From assembly GCF_030253575.1 (NCBI RefSeq), contig NC_080557.1, positions 46,204,501 through 46,268,500 of the forward strand: 64,000 nucleotides of DNA, in the 5' to 3' direction. The translations under genes were made by a program, and so were the position numbers. This document shows positions 34,211 through 46,386 of this stretch, one piece after another (position 1 is the stretch's first letter; the number at the start of each line of letters is the position of its first letter). Source of the DNA: Rhododendron vialii (Eukaryota > Streptophyta > Magnoliopsida > Ericales > Ericaceae). The notes under the pieces are model-generated. The model did no database searches, was not told the origin of the DNA, and saw only the letters and a list, made by a program, of their open reading frames with translations.

Positions 34211-36666
34211 GAGGCGGGAATAATCCAATTAGATTTACTTATTGCATTTTTACAAAATGGGATTCTTAGTAATAAAAAAGAAAAAAAGAAAACAGGCATG
34301 TTGACTTCAGTCTACGTGAATTCCACAATTCATGTTAGAATTTACAATTCTTAATTATAATTTCTCGCAAGAGTTGATCCTGGTGAAAGATAAAATAGAA
34401 TGCAATTTTGATCGGAACTCATTTTTTCTCGACATAAATGTGTTTTGAGAACTTATCAAATTTATCCCGTCAACATAATTTTCGATGCAGCTAATGTTTT
34501 CAACGAGTTTTAAAAAATAAATCACCTATACAATATGAAAACGAACCTTATCTATCTCAAAATCGTACCTCTGCTCAAGGTCTCAATAATTTTTTTTTTT
34601 TTTTTATCTATCCCTCTTTGCCCATTACCCCCAAAATCGCTCTCAAAACACAAACCGAACATATTCGGTGATCCCCAAAAAGACCTACAAGAACTTGAAA
34701 AAGACCGTCCAGTACTTCTTCCTCTTGGAGGATCCTATTTGATAATGTCGTGGCCATGAAGGGGGAGAGTTGGTGTTTCCACTAAAAACGTCTTTCCAAA
34801 TTCCAGGGCCCTAAAGACCGTTGCAGTCATTTTCAACCATTTCCTTTTGTTTAATGGACAATCATTAATGTCATTACTTACCCAAAAAGAAATCATTAAT
34901 GTCATTAACTTAGGGTTACCCCATTCCAGTAAAAAATCTTAACTTCATGCTCACAATACAAAAATAGAAAAAACATCCATAAAAGTAAAATCATGAGTCT
35001 TGCCAGCAAAGAGAATAAGTTATTCACGTATCTGTGTAATCTCAATCGTTTGTTTCGGCAATCAATGGTTGAGATATGTTTTTAAAATTTGACCGGTAAT
35101 AAATAAGAGTAGTTATTACCTACCGGTAATAGTTTGTTTGTCATCTGGATCGTCCAAAATACTTTTGGACGGCTGAGATTTAGCTCTGTAAAACTTATTC
35201 GCGGCTCCTCTGTGAATAAGTTTTTCTTGCCAATAAATATGTCTTATAAAAGTCTAGGAACACACCATCTGGGTGCTACTCCTAACACAGTTGAGTCCGA
35301 AATCGTTGGATATATATGGACCCATATGCATCAAGCGGCTCTCTATGTATAGTTTTGTCTGGAGTTGCATTTTAAAAGTTGCGTTCGTATCGTTACTCTC
35401 TATCCTAATCTAGTAATCTTTAACACTCCCGACAAATTTGAATCATTATTTGGGTTAAAAGCAACAAACCGGATTTCCTCCATGTATATCTTCTCCCATA
35501 CAAATACATTTAGAGAATCATTTTCGATGATTGATCATGTTATCATTTTGCCTTCTCTTTTTTTGCCGTGCCCTGTTTTGTTTTTTACCTCTTTATGAGT
35601 ATTGAACTCATCCCTCCAGAGTGAAGAAAGGCAAAAGAAAGCATGAGAAATGATTGGAAATCAATCCCAATAATCACCCTGAGATCACACTACTAATTTT
35701 CAATGTCTGCTGTTGGGTGTTGATTTGGCCCAAATTTTGCCTGGAATTAGGAATAGGATAGGGTTGGAGGGTGGCAAACCAGGGAGATGGACCCGGGCAT
35801 CTGTTTTTTGTTTTGTTTTTTTGATCATCAAAAGTTAGTATTGCTAGAATAGTTTGATTAACACTTCAGAACTCCTGAATTCCCTTCTCGGTAGCTAAGT
35901 GGACACTTGATGCCATTGTGCCAAAGGTCTATGCACTATGTTTTTGTTTGTTTTGCTTACCTTTCATTCATCTACTAGTCGATATAGAAATTGACTCCTA
36001 GCTCAGTTGATAGGGCAGATAAATTAGGATTTTATCTGCATCCTCTTTTTCCTAGGATAATACCAAAATATAAATATAAAAAGTTAGGGAAAAGACTTTC
36101 AAAGTCCTCTTATGCTCAAACATTCTCTCATTAAAACTTCTACCCACAGCTATAAATCGATGAAGGATAAAAATAATATAACAAGACTTTTACCCGTAGA
36201 AGTATGAATAGATAAATGACTCCATCTTCACCCATTTTTTCCTAGAATTTTATAAACTAGGATTTTCTTGAATAAAAGAAAATCTAATAGATATGAATCT
36301 GGAAAATTTATTTCCTATTTAACGTTTGTATAAGTAGACTTTTAAAATGATACGATTTTTTACTTTCTCAATTCCTCTACTGGAGCCAAACTAAAAAGTC
36401 CAAAAGAATATAACTTTGTGATCATGATTGGAAAAAAATTCGAAAAAAGGTGGAAATTTTTTTGACTTATCAAACCAAGGCTAAATATGACTTGATGAAA
36501 ATAAGTTGGAAACCATTAAGGATGCTGGGCAGAAAAGAAGGGGGACAATGGCAATTGAGGTGTAGGTTGTCATACCTTTTAGCAGCTAAAATGATTGAAA
36601 TGACAAGGGTCTTGGCTTGGGAGGGTAAAGTTCAATTTCAGGGTTGGGGAAAAGAGAGATTGGTAT

Positions 36667-36704
<38 letters not shown>

Positions 36705-37320
36705 ATGATGAGATTCATGGGAAGATAAGGAAGGCAATTTCCTCACCATAAATCATATTGTTTGCCATCAATAGGCTACCCAAGAAAAAGGGGCATTCTC
36801 ACAAGGGGAAGATTTATTGGAAGTAAAATTCCACACCAAATCCAAATGAGTTCATACTTCAAAAAATAAAAAAAAAACACCCATTTGCAGACTTGTTTCT
36901 GTGTGTCTCGACATTGGATCAGTATGTTCATCACTTAAGACCTACCAAAATAAAATTTAAACATTTACTACTACTACTTCTTTCTAAAGGTCTTGAAAAA
37001 TAAAGTTTATTTTCGTGTTCAGATCCACAAAAAATTCTTGATTCGTAATTTGTTTTACTATCTTTATAAAAAATCTATGCCAATTAGCGAATAATTTACT
37101 TAATCTTAACTTTTTACACTAATTGCCTGTGATAAGGTGGTTGAAGTCATTTGATGTGGTCACAACTATAAAGGCAAAATAAGGCAAAATAAAACTTGGT
37201 TTTTGAATGTCATCAATTTATTTTTTCAGGAAGGAATACTCTCCCGGCCCATTCTAAAAAAGTTATCCAGTCAACGAAAATCTAAACATGCTGTACTTTT
37301 ATAATAATAAAAAAGAAAAA
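34211..37320. other. Intergenic, no gene recognised; one (GA)n microsatellite
   Basis: AT-rich spacer. The only clear structure is an AG/GA run of about 33 bases near 36669-36701. A tRNA-like A-box at about 36000 lacks a B-box and is not called. Confidence 0.5.
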
Positions 37321-37440
37321 TGATTTTGCCACTCCTTTTTTTATTAACGTCACTCTATTGCAAGTGTATTTTTACACCAAAAATACATTTACACTTGGAG
37401 GGGAGTAACGTAAACAAAGAAGAGAGAGACAAAATCATCA
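37321..37440. mobile_element. Small fold-back MITE-like repeat
   Basis: GATTTTGCCACTCC ... CAAGTGTATTTTTACACC faces CCAAAAATACATTTACACTTGG ... GACAAAATCATC in inverted order. A target duplication is not certain. A second short inverted pair, GATTTTGGCACT and AGTGCCAAAATC, lies at about 37625 and 37720. Confidence 0.4.
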
Positions 37441-38030
37441 GCCATAAAAAAAAGATGCTAATCTTTTTTGAATGTGAAACAGCTCATTGATACTCCGTAA
37501 TAATTTGCAAAAGAAAATTTGAACTTTTATTCACAAGAATGCATTATTTTTTTAAAATTCTCATTTTGTAGACCGAACAGTTCTTTTGTGACTGAGTGAA
37601 TAAGGTATATAGTAGGAAATTAGATTTTGGCACTTATGTTTCAGCTACATGCATTCCATTTTGTGTCTTAATCATGTGAGATTACAAAACAAATTGTATA
37701 GTACCACTGGCTAAAACTAGAGTGCCAAAATCACATCCCTATATAATAATGTCCTTAATTAGATATTCATCAAGTGGTCCCAGGTTTATATTTTCTTAGG
37801 AAAAAGTAAGTATCCTTTTAATGTGGAGAAAAATAAGAAATGTAGAGATTTGGGCAATCTTTCCTTTTTTCTTTTTTTTTGATTTGTTTTTCAAATCACA
37901 CCCAAAGACAGTACACAGTAGCTGTAAATCGAACGGGATGCGTAGGATAACTCGAGAATCCATCAATGATGCGCACTAGGCACCCTGCGCACCCTGCTCT
38001 CTCTCTCATCGACCAAGCTGCTCTCTTCTG

Positions 38031-38038
38031 TATATATA
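38031..38038 (+). promoter_or_regulatory. Probable TATA box of the LHW-like gene
   Basis: TATATATA occurs about 240 bases before the first upstream ORF and is followed by a CT-rich leader (CTCTCTCTCT at 38107), as is common in plant core promoters. Confidence 0.5.
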
Positions 38039-38273
38039 ATGGAAGTTTCAAACTCAAACAACTGCGAATTCTGTTAGCTCTCCTTCGCATACACTGCTGA
38101 CTGCACTCTCTCTCTCTCTCTCTAGAAAGTAAAGCAACGAGACCTCTCGTCGTCAATGTCGTCGGACATAAGTTAATTTTGTGAATTTTCTGTTCTTCTC
38201 ATTCAAACACTCGCCTTAGGGCTTTTGAAAAAAGACTCCAAATTTCCATAAATTCTACCACTTCTGGAGTTCA

Positions 38274-38324
38274 ATGGCGGTTGTTTTGATTTGGAGTAGT
38301 CCGTGTAGCGTTCCTAGTAGCTGA
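38274..38324 (+). other. Upstream ORF 1 of the LHW-like gene (16 codons)
   Basis: Encodes MAVVLIWSSPCSVPSS. The surrounding leader (38274-38390) is related to 38482-38580, suggesting that an ancestral upstream ORF was duplicated. A further short ORF (MSLIGHVGQ) starts at 38329. Confidence 0.45.
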
Positions 38325-38481
38325 TTTCATGAGTTTGATAGGTCACGTGGGTCAGTGAACTCTTTCAAGATCTTAGCTTTTTTGTTTTTTTCTTTGCCTT
38401 AAAGTTTTATTTTCAAGATTTCCCCTAGGGTGTCGAAGGACTTGATTTTTTCAAACAATTCCAACGGTTTCTTTGAATTTG

Positions 38482-38550
38482 ATGGCGATATGTCACGAGG
38501 GCTTAATTGGAACTGATTTCACGAGTTTAATAAGTTACTTGGGTTGCTGA
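38482..38550 (+). other. Upstream ORF 2 of the LHW-like gene (22 codons)
   Basis: The peptide starts MAICHEGLIG and ends ISYLGC. It lies in the second copy of the duplicated leader segment. Conserved-peptide uORFs (CPuORF7 and CPuORF8) are known before Arabidopsis genes of this bHLH clade; whether this is their counterpart needs an alignment. Confidence 0.5.
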
Positions 38551-38618
38551 GCTCTTGCAAGATTTTGGATATTTTTTTCCTGTGTTCGGGTTTTAGCTTG
38601 TGTTGTTTGAGTGAGGTT

Positions 38619-38726
38619 ATGGGGTTGGAGGATCTGTTGCTTTTTCAGACGGCGGGACCGCCAATAAAGCGGCGAGCAGGGTTGCGAAGGAAGCAGGCTG
38701 GTAGAGGTTCTTACAGAGGTAGCTAG
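38619..38726 (+). other. Upstream ORF 3 of the LHW-like gene (35 codons)
   Basis: The peptide starts MGLEDLLLFQTAGPP and is strongly basic after that (IKRRAGLRRKQAGRGSYRGS). It ends 104 bases before the main start codon. Its composed, non-repetitive sequence makes it the best candidate for a translated leader peptide. An intron with acceptor TTTTTTTCAG at about 38780 may separate it from the main ORF. Confidence 0.5.
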
Positions 38727-38830
38727 GCTAGAGGTGGAGGTGGTGGTGAATTCAGTGGGAATTAGGGTTTTTTTTTTCAGTGACGAGTGGTTAGGGGAAT
38801 TGGATTAACGTTCTTTTGAATATAGACCAG

Positions 38831-41800
38831 ATGGGTACTCACTTACACCAAGCACTCAGGGCCCTTTGTCTCAACACTGACTGGAAGTATGCTGTCTTTT
38901 GGAAACTCAAACATCGAGCTCGAATGTAATCTCATTTCCTTCTACTTTTACTTCATTTGAAATTTAGTTTTTCCTATGACATGTATGGATATCAATGTGA
39001 ATAGTTTAGTGAGTATAATTGGATTTAGGGTTGTTATTTAAACTTGGGTTTATAATTTCATGAAGGCATATTTAAGTAGGTCTAAACTATAAAATCTGAG
39101 GTACTTGAATTTGGACCAATTGTTTCTATAATTGGCGTTTTGAGTTTTTCTTCAATTATGTGCACATATCAAACTGGCTTGCTCTTGTGTCTATTTCTGT
39201 TTCTACTTTCTACACTTTTCTGTTTCAAGAAAGTCATTCAACAGTTGAAAGCCCAATGACCATTTTGATATCTTGATGGTTGTGATCCCTAGTCCCTACC
39301 CTTGAATTTGATAAAAAAAATATATATTGGCGCAGAAATAAATGGGTCCTTGATATCTTCTTATGGTTACTTCTGTCGTGGAAAATGTTTTTTTCAAGTG
39401 TATCAATTTTCGTGACTCAATTTGGTAAGAAAATACTGTGTTTTGTCTGCCCTGCTGCCTGGTGTAGCAATTTACATTTGAGTTAGTCCATTCCATTCTG
39501 TCACAATAATACTCAATACTCTTCATTGTTATTCTGAACGTTGGATTTCTGGTAGGGTGCTGACTTGGGAGGATGCTTACTATGACAACCACGAGTTATA
39601 TGGTCCTCCGGAAAACATGTGCTTCCCTGGAATGGGGGATAACTTGATTGATTGGCATTCACGTGATCCTCTTGGGTTAGAGGTGGCAAAGATGTCATGT
39701 CACGTTTACTCTCTTGGTGAAGGGTATGAAATAAAACAATTGATGGAAGTTATATTTTATATTTTTATAATTGGACCTCAACCCCAACCCATGCTAAGTG
39801 CTCTGTGCACCAGCTTTTCGGTGAAGTTTTTCTTAAGTTAACTGAGTTTTTGAAAAATTTGCCTTTCCTTTGACATACCCGTTCTTGTAGGCCTAAAACC
39901 TTCATGTTTGCCATCCTAATTATGAAATCAGTTTGAAAGGAAAATTCTTCAAGAATGAAAATTTTCACTCTAACGCTATATTTATCAAATTGTTAAACAG
40001 GGTTATTGGAAAGGTGGCAGTTACTGGAAAGCATACGTGGATTTTTGCAGATAACTGTGTGACAGATTCATGTTCACCATTTGAGGTGAGAAATTATTTG
40101 GTGATACTATAGCACTGTAAAACACATGCGCTATACCATGTGGGAAGGACCCCTAATTTGTTTCTCCACGCCACCTCTTTTATTTAGTTGAGCTTTCTAT
40201 TTGTTCTTATTTCATAATATTGGTAATTTTCCAGCATTATGATGGGTGGCAAACTCAGTTTTCAGCTGGGATTAAGGTGTGCTTTCTTATCCTTTTTCCT
40301 CTCAAAGTTTAGTAACTGATATTACACACTACTAATGCACTTATGTTAGGCCTAGGCACACAAGTACACAACATTGATAATTTGTGGAGTCTTGATGTTA
40401 ATAGTAGCTCTAGAGGTTTGTGAACACACGATGATCTTATCTAGTAAAACAGCAATCATTGTGGGTCATCATGATTGTAACATGGATTCCTCCCTCTGAT
40501 ATCAATTGGGTTCGTAGTCGGTAGTCCAGACTTTTATGTACCCAAGACTCTCCATGTAGTCTCCCAACGTGGTGCTTAGCGCACCTCAATGAAGGTTGGT
40601 TCGTTGCTCCCCTTTTATCCTCTGACATCCTCGACTCCTCGCTAGGGGATCACTCGACCATGAAACCACTAGTTCCCTTCTGGTGCCTTGAAACAACGAC
40701 CCCACGTTGTAGTATCCTTAAGTCCACGGCCGTGAACACGGATAAGTCAGTTGGCTCTGATACCATGATTATCACCATCGACTTTGTCACCAAAGGATAG
40801 CCTACGTTATCAATCGGCTTCATTGTCTCCACTTATATACCCAAGGCTCCCTATGTGAATTTTGACGTCTAACTGACTCAAGTTCAACATACAGTAACAT
40901 TACAAACTTGTGAATTGCAAATTAAGTCGAAGTTACTTGGCTTTGTAAATCAACACATTGGTGCAATGCCACTGCTACTTGGTAGTTGGTCCTGTGATTT
41001 AATTGTATTGGGCTTCTGGCTGTGGAGTAGGACAAAGAAATAAAGTGGCTTTGTGCTGCACAGAAGCTCGAACAATATGTATCATGTGATTATGGGGTTG
41101 TTTGGTGTGTCGTCGTTCAGTCGATTGTGAAACATGTCTTGTGAAAACTATAAGAGAGAACTGTTATTGGAAACTTCGTTTCTAAAGCTTCTGATTTTAG
41201 AAGAATTTTCTTTACAGCTAATACTCTTTGGTCCTCATATCATCTGTTTTATTTGACATGTTTCCTGAACAGTATCTCTTTGTCACTTGTTTTCAGACTG
41301 TTGTGGTGGTGGCTGTGGTTCCGCACGGCGTTGTACAACTTGGCTCTATGAATAAAGTAGGACAATTTCTATTGCTACACAGTCACTTCCATTCATTATA
41401 TTTGCGACATGCTTGATGTCAGTACTATGCTTCATATTGTAATAGACCTTCCTTGGTTGGTCAGCGCTCCTTGTATTCTCATGTTTGGGTATGGAGTTAA
41501 TTATAGATTATTAGTTTTTTGTCCTACCTTTATTACTCTTTTAACCCTTGAATCTTGGGAGTTTATATGTTTTTACTAGGTTTTTCATTGTATTGTTGAT
41601 AAAAAGTAAAGAGAAACCCCCTCATGTGTTTTGAAACTTTGAGCTAGAAAATTTTGTCAAGTTCCAAATTATACTATAGGATCTTATAGCTGTTGGATTT
41701 GCGAATCAAATTGTCAAGTGAAAACTTATTTGCACACACCTTATCACTTTTACAAATGGAAATTGTGAAATGCTTTGGTTGGATTGAATCAATTAGTTAT

Positions 41801-44800
41801 CAAACAGCACCCGAGTTAATATTTCCAGCCCTCTTAACCCTTTTGTACTCCCATTCTCAGAGTTGTTTTCAATTATCAGTGAAACTTTTTAGTTTTTACC
41901 AACTGCCACCTTTTTTCATTACAGCTGCAACAAGGTGTCTACAACTTGTCTGTGTTCTGTTAAGTTGCTCACTCACATGCAGGGCAAAACTTCACCATCT
42001 GCTTTAGTGTTGTTTATGTTTTGTTGGATCTTGCAATTTTTTCGGATATTTTCTGCTTGCTCTTGTATTTTATGCAAGATTTTCGTATGATTCAATGATT
42101 TGCTTGTTGAATATGAGGTAGACAGTTTACTTCTCATACTTCATGATTCAAGCATCAAATACATCCAGTATACTTTCTGCTTGTTTTAACTCCATGGAAA
42201 AAGTTTTTTCGCCCTACCCATTTTTTTCTTATGTTGGACTGTTGAAATGTGCACCTTACATTCACTTTCTGAAGTCAAGCCTACTCATCAGTTGCTCGGT
42301 TGCTCCTACTTTGTATTTTTGTTCTTTTCTTTCATCTGAGAGGAGCAGATCCCTGAGGACTTGAAGCTAGTAAACCATATCAGAGATGCCTTCTTTGCAG
42401 TTCAAGATTCGCAAATGGGGTGTACTCCTTGCATAATTCAGAGTACTCTGGGGCCTTCCTCTTCCTCATGTCTGGTAAGTCTTTGTCTCCACGAACACAC
42501 CTGTTGAGCATAAAATAATCTCCTGATGGATCTTTCTTTCCCCAGTCAAATATATCTACGATAAGTTCAGGATCTGGAAATTTTCATGATTGCGTAAGCA
42601 ACATTGGTATACCTGTGAACAAGGAGAAGAGTCGGAAGACTATAATAAGGTCTCGCACATCTTCCTCAATTACAAACCTTGCTGATTTTTCTTTCATTCA
42701 ACCATCGCCTGGTGATTTGCTAAAGAAGACAGTTGAAGCAAGCAGTAAGGATGGAGGACTTGAATTATCAACATTAGGGGGTCATGTAAGTAGCAACCTA
42801 CTACAAGCAAGTCCCGAATTTTACTTTTCAGAGCAGCAGAAATATCAGAATGACATGCAAGTTCAGGATGTTTTGGAAAATACCATAGATTTCCCTACAG
42901 AAATTGATATTTTGAAGTCATTGAAAACACCATTCAAGTTTTCTACTGACTGTGAGCTGTATGAAGTACTTGGGCCAGCTTTTCAGAAACAGAATAGTTC
43001 TTGTGATTGGGAGTCAGAAAAGACTTTTACCGAAAAAACTATTGAGATGCCAGATGGAATGGACTGTAGTAGCCTGTTGACAGGAGAAACTGGCTCAGAG
43101 CATCTTCTAGAAGCAGTGGTGGCTAACGTTGTCCGTAGTACAAGTGATGATAGAAGTGAAAAATCATTATATAGTTCGCCAAAGTCCCTGTTGACTTCTG
43201 AAAAAATGCCACAGCCAACGTGTGATAAGGTTACTGTTAGTGCAGTTGGGTATTCATATGACCAATCTTTTGTAGAAAAGGACACATTGCACTCCTTGGG
43301 CTCTGAGTCTTTTGGTGTGAGCTCTTCAATGGGCTTTTCGTCAAGGAGTCATAGTGCATTTAGTGAGCAGCTGAACAGTGCACAAGAACCAGCTAAGGGC
43401 AATAAGAAGAGGGCTAGACCAGGTGAAAATGGTAGGCCGAGGCCAAGGGACAGACAATTGATCCAAGATCGTATTAAGGAGTTGAGAGAGCTTGTGCCCA
43501 ATGGATCAAAGGTACTTTCCATCATTCTTTTTCACCTCTTAGATTTGCGCGTCTTGTTTATCCGTCTCTCTACTTTTCTCTTTAACATTTTCTGGGCTGA
43601 CTCTTTTGATATTTACAGTGCAGTATTGATTTACTTCTGGAGCGCACAATCAAGCATATGCTCTTTATGCAAAGCATCGCTAAGCATGCTGACAAACTAA
43701 GTAAATGCGTAGAGTCAAAGGTAAGGTTCGGCGTCCTGTTTCTTCAGTTGAACACCGATTGCATTTGTTTGATAGTGTCCATGCCTTGCACGCCCGCAAT
43801 TGGTAATAGATAGAAATTCGTTAGGACAAATAAATTGGAAGATAAGAATTGTTGCTAGGAACCTAAATTATTTTGTGTGCTTTCTCTGGGGCTTTTAATT
43901 TTGAACATGCTTTTTGCTAGTTGTTGAATTCAGCTTTTAGTAGTTGAAGGCAAGAAAGTGTCATTCATGGACAACATATAAGTTGCCTTGTGTTGAACTT
44001 GACTAGTCTCCCAAAGCAAGAAACTCTGATTCAACCTACCATCTTCAGTCATGATTTTCCTGATAAGTTGCCTTGTGTTGTTGATTCTACAGTTGCACGA
44101 CAAAGGAACAAGTTTAGGAGGCTTACCCGGATATGATCAGGGTTCAAGCTGGGCAATGGAAGTGGGAAGTCACCTGAAAGTTTGCCCTATAATGGTAGAG
44201 AACATTAACGTGAATGGGCAAATGCTGATTGAGGTATAGCCTCGTCAGATATACATTAAGTTCTTCTTGGATTAAATAGGAGAGAAGGAAAATTCTTATA
44301 AGAGATGTTGCTTTCAAGTGAGCAGCATCTCAGAGCAAATCCCGTGTAGTATTTCTGATTCTAGATGTGGAGTAATAGTTCTGCTGGATCCATGCAGATG
44401 TTGTGTGAGGAAAGTGGCCATTTTCTTGAGATTGCAGAAGCCATCAGGAGCATTGGTCTAGCGATTTTGAAAGGTGTAGCGGAAGCTTTTGGGAAAACAA
44501 CACGAATGAGTTTTGTGGTTGAGGTACAGTCCTAGTTTTGGCTGGGTATCTGTAAATTTATTTTTGTTCACCCTCCACTTAAGCGGGTGAACATTACTCT
44601 CCTCCCTATTGGTTGAAATGGTGTACATCCCATCACAACATCACAAAGTGATGTTTTTTTTACCAAAAAGTCTATTGCAGGGGTGAGACCTACACCATTT
44701 CAACCAATAAAAAGGAGGGTAAACAAAATTGCACTCATGTCTGTAGCCCACTAAAGATACAAAGCTTGCATTTTAGGTTCTAAATATGAGATCACTTGAT

Positions 44801-45248
44801 TATGAATGAACGAATTTACTTGGTCTTTTCTTTCTGATGGCACATCATACATTGATGTTTGCTTCAACCTGTGCTAATCATATAGCATATGAACTTGTTC
44901 CAATTGGAGCATGTCGCCAAGACCAAAATGGGGAAGCCACATTTGGATGCAAGACAGGCTAAAAGGTTTTAAAGAGCAAAATCTTCTGTTGTTTCAGTTT
45001 TTGGAATATTTTCACTATCTCATAGGCTTGATACGACCTCCATAACAGAGTCTGCTAGCAAACCTCTTGATGTTTGTGCATGAGTGGACTTCATCTGAGC
45101 AAATATTACTGCAAGCTCCTTCTGCCAATATGTGTAAATAAGGTTTCCAATTTTGTGAAAATTGCAGGGGCAGAATAACAGAAGCATGCATCGGATGGAT
45201 GTGTTGTGGTCACTTGTGCAGATATTGCAACCCAAGACAACGGTTTAG
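38831..45248 (+). CDS. LHW-like bHLH transcription factor (EMB1444/LHL clade), 11 exons, 663 aa
   Basis: Exons 38831-38925, 39556-39723, 40001-40085, 40235-40276, 41297-41356, 42349-42474, 42546-43511, 43619-43720, 44093-44233, 44398-44523 and 45168-45248 join in frame to 663 codons plus TAG. The N-terminal bHLH-MYC_N region (about 1-150) has DWKYAVFWKLKHRARM and VLTWEDAYYDN. The C-terminal bHLH (about 479-548) has RPRPRDRQLIQDRIKELREL then SIDLLLERTIKHMLFMQS. The end (MHRMDVLWSLVQILQPKTTV) is typical of LONESOME HIGHWAY relatives. In Arabidopsis this clade acts in the nucleus with TMO5-type partners in vascular and root development. Several uORFs precede it. Intron 4 holds LTR debris and intron 10 a MITE. 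Confidence 0.95.
40471..40889 (-). mobile_element. Degenerate LTR-element remnant with PBS in LHW-like intron 4
   Basis: On the minus strand a 124-bp LTR-like sequence (40889 down to 40766, TGTTGAAC...AATCA) is followed directly by TGGTATCAGAGCC, a perfect initiator-Met PBS (40765-40753). A weak second copy of the motif TATGTACCCAAGACTC lies at 40536-40551. The structure is TRIM-like, but the second LTR is too diverged to define ends and no target duplication was found. Confidence 0.45.
44560..44731. mobile_element. Fold-back MITE in LHW-like intron 10
   Basis: TTTTTGTTCACCCTCC at the left faces GGAGGGTAAACAAAATT at the right. Internally GGTTGAAATGGTGTA is mirrored by TACACCATTTCAACCAATA. 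Same family as 31687-31855. Confidence 0.7.
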
Positions 45249-45701
45249 CAGCTATGACAAATACTGAACTGAAAATCAAATCAAGCGCAGAAGGTAGAGG
45301 CTTCCATGTGGATTCTGAAGATATTAGGAGTTTGTCGCCCCTATATAAGTTGATAACCATGTAAAGATTTGCCTTTTCTTTTTTGCTGTTGTGTGTGGAG
45401 ATGGTATCTTGTTCTTTTTTGGTTTTGTGTTTTTTTATCTGTGTTGTTTTGTGTACCACGGATTTTTTTTGACCTTGTTTGTCCTCTTGGATCAATTTTT
45501 GAGAGGCATGGTAATTGCATATCGTTTTTTACCAGCAATTTAATCATGTGGGTAAGTAGTCTATGCAACTTTTCTTATTGATGTTTGTCCTATTCTTTTG
45601 GTTGTTCTTGTTGACGTTTGACTATCTCCAGTCAAGTGGAGTTAGGCCAAGCTCAATTTTGGTTATTTAAGCATGAGTTATTATTAGAACTGTGGCTCAT
45701 A

Positions 45702-46087
45702 TGTTAAGTATGAAGAGATACTAAGGAGTTCTAAAAAGAAGGCCAGATATTGGAGCGGAGCGGAGCGGAGCGACGGCATCTGGCCCATCACCGATGATCT
45801 AGTGAAAGTAGACTAGGCCGAAGGCCCAGGCGTTTCGTAATTTGGGGTATGCCCCCTACGGTATGGTAAGGTATTGTATAAAGGTATTTTTGGGATACTA
45901 GCCAAATATAAGGTTAGGGCTAGAATAGAGTAGGTATAAATATTCTATATTGTAAACCTTATTTCGTATTGTGAGCCGCCCTCTCTTTCGTGGATGTACC
46001 CGGTATTGAGGAATCATGTATAATTTTGTGTTGATTTTTTTATTGTTTTATACTCGTAAATCGTGGTCATGTGTGATGATCCTAACA
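45702..46087 (+). mobile_element. Solo-LTR-like sequence
   Basis: Starts TGTTAAGTATGAAG and ends GATCCTAACA, so it has TGTTA...TAACA ends. It contains a TATA-like TAGGTATAAATATTC near 45930, and its 3' third is related to 17455-17615. A (GGAGC)n stretch lies near 45752. No clear 5-base duplication was seen, so the left boundary is uncertain. Confidence 0.6.
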
Positions 46088-46386
46088 GTTATGATGTTGA
46101 TCTTAAAACCTAGAAAGCACGACTTAGTTCGGATCATTTGCGGTCCTAGATCCAAAATCGAAGTATATTTGCAGCATGAAATCTATAGAATTAACAATTG
46201 AATGCTTCTGCTGAACAGATTACCAAACTACTGATATGAACTGCGAAATTCGTATTAGTTACTCGATAAGTGTTTCAACAGCTTAAGACATGAGCAATTA
46301 CTTGTACAAACAACATCGCCAGAAGCCTTGCTACACAACAGCACAACATTCAGTAACCTCTCCGGTCGGCACCGGCACCCGGCACT

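Noticed and set aside
35996-36026. tRNA gene suggested by TAGCTCAGTTGATAGGGCAG
   Set aside because: Only an A-box-like stretch; no B-box or cloverleaf could be drawn.
42615-43700. 361-codon frame as a separate gene
   Set aside because: It is exon 7 of the LHW-like gene plus unspliced intron 7; splicing at 43511/43619 restores the bHLH domain.
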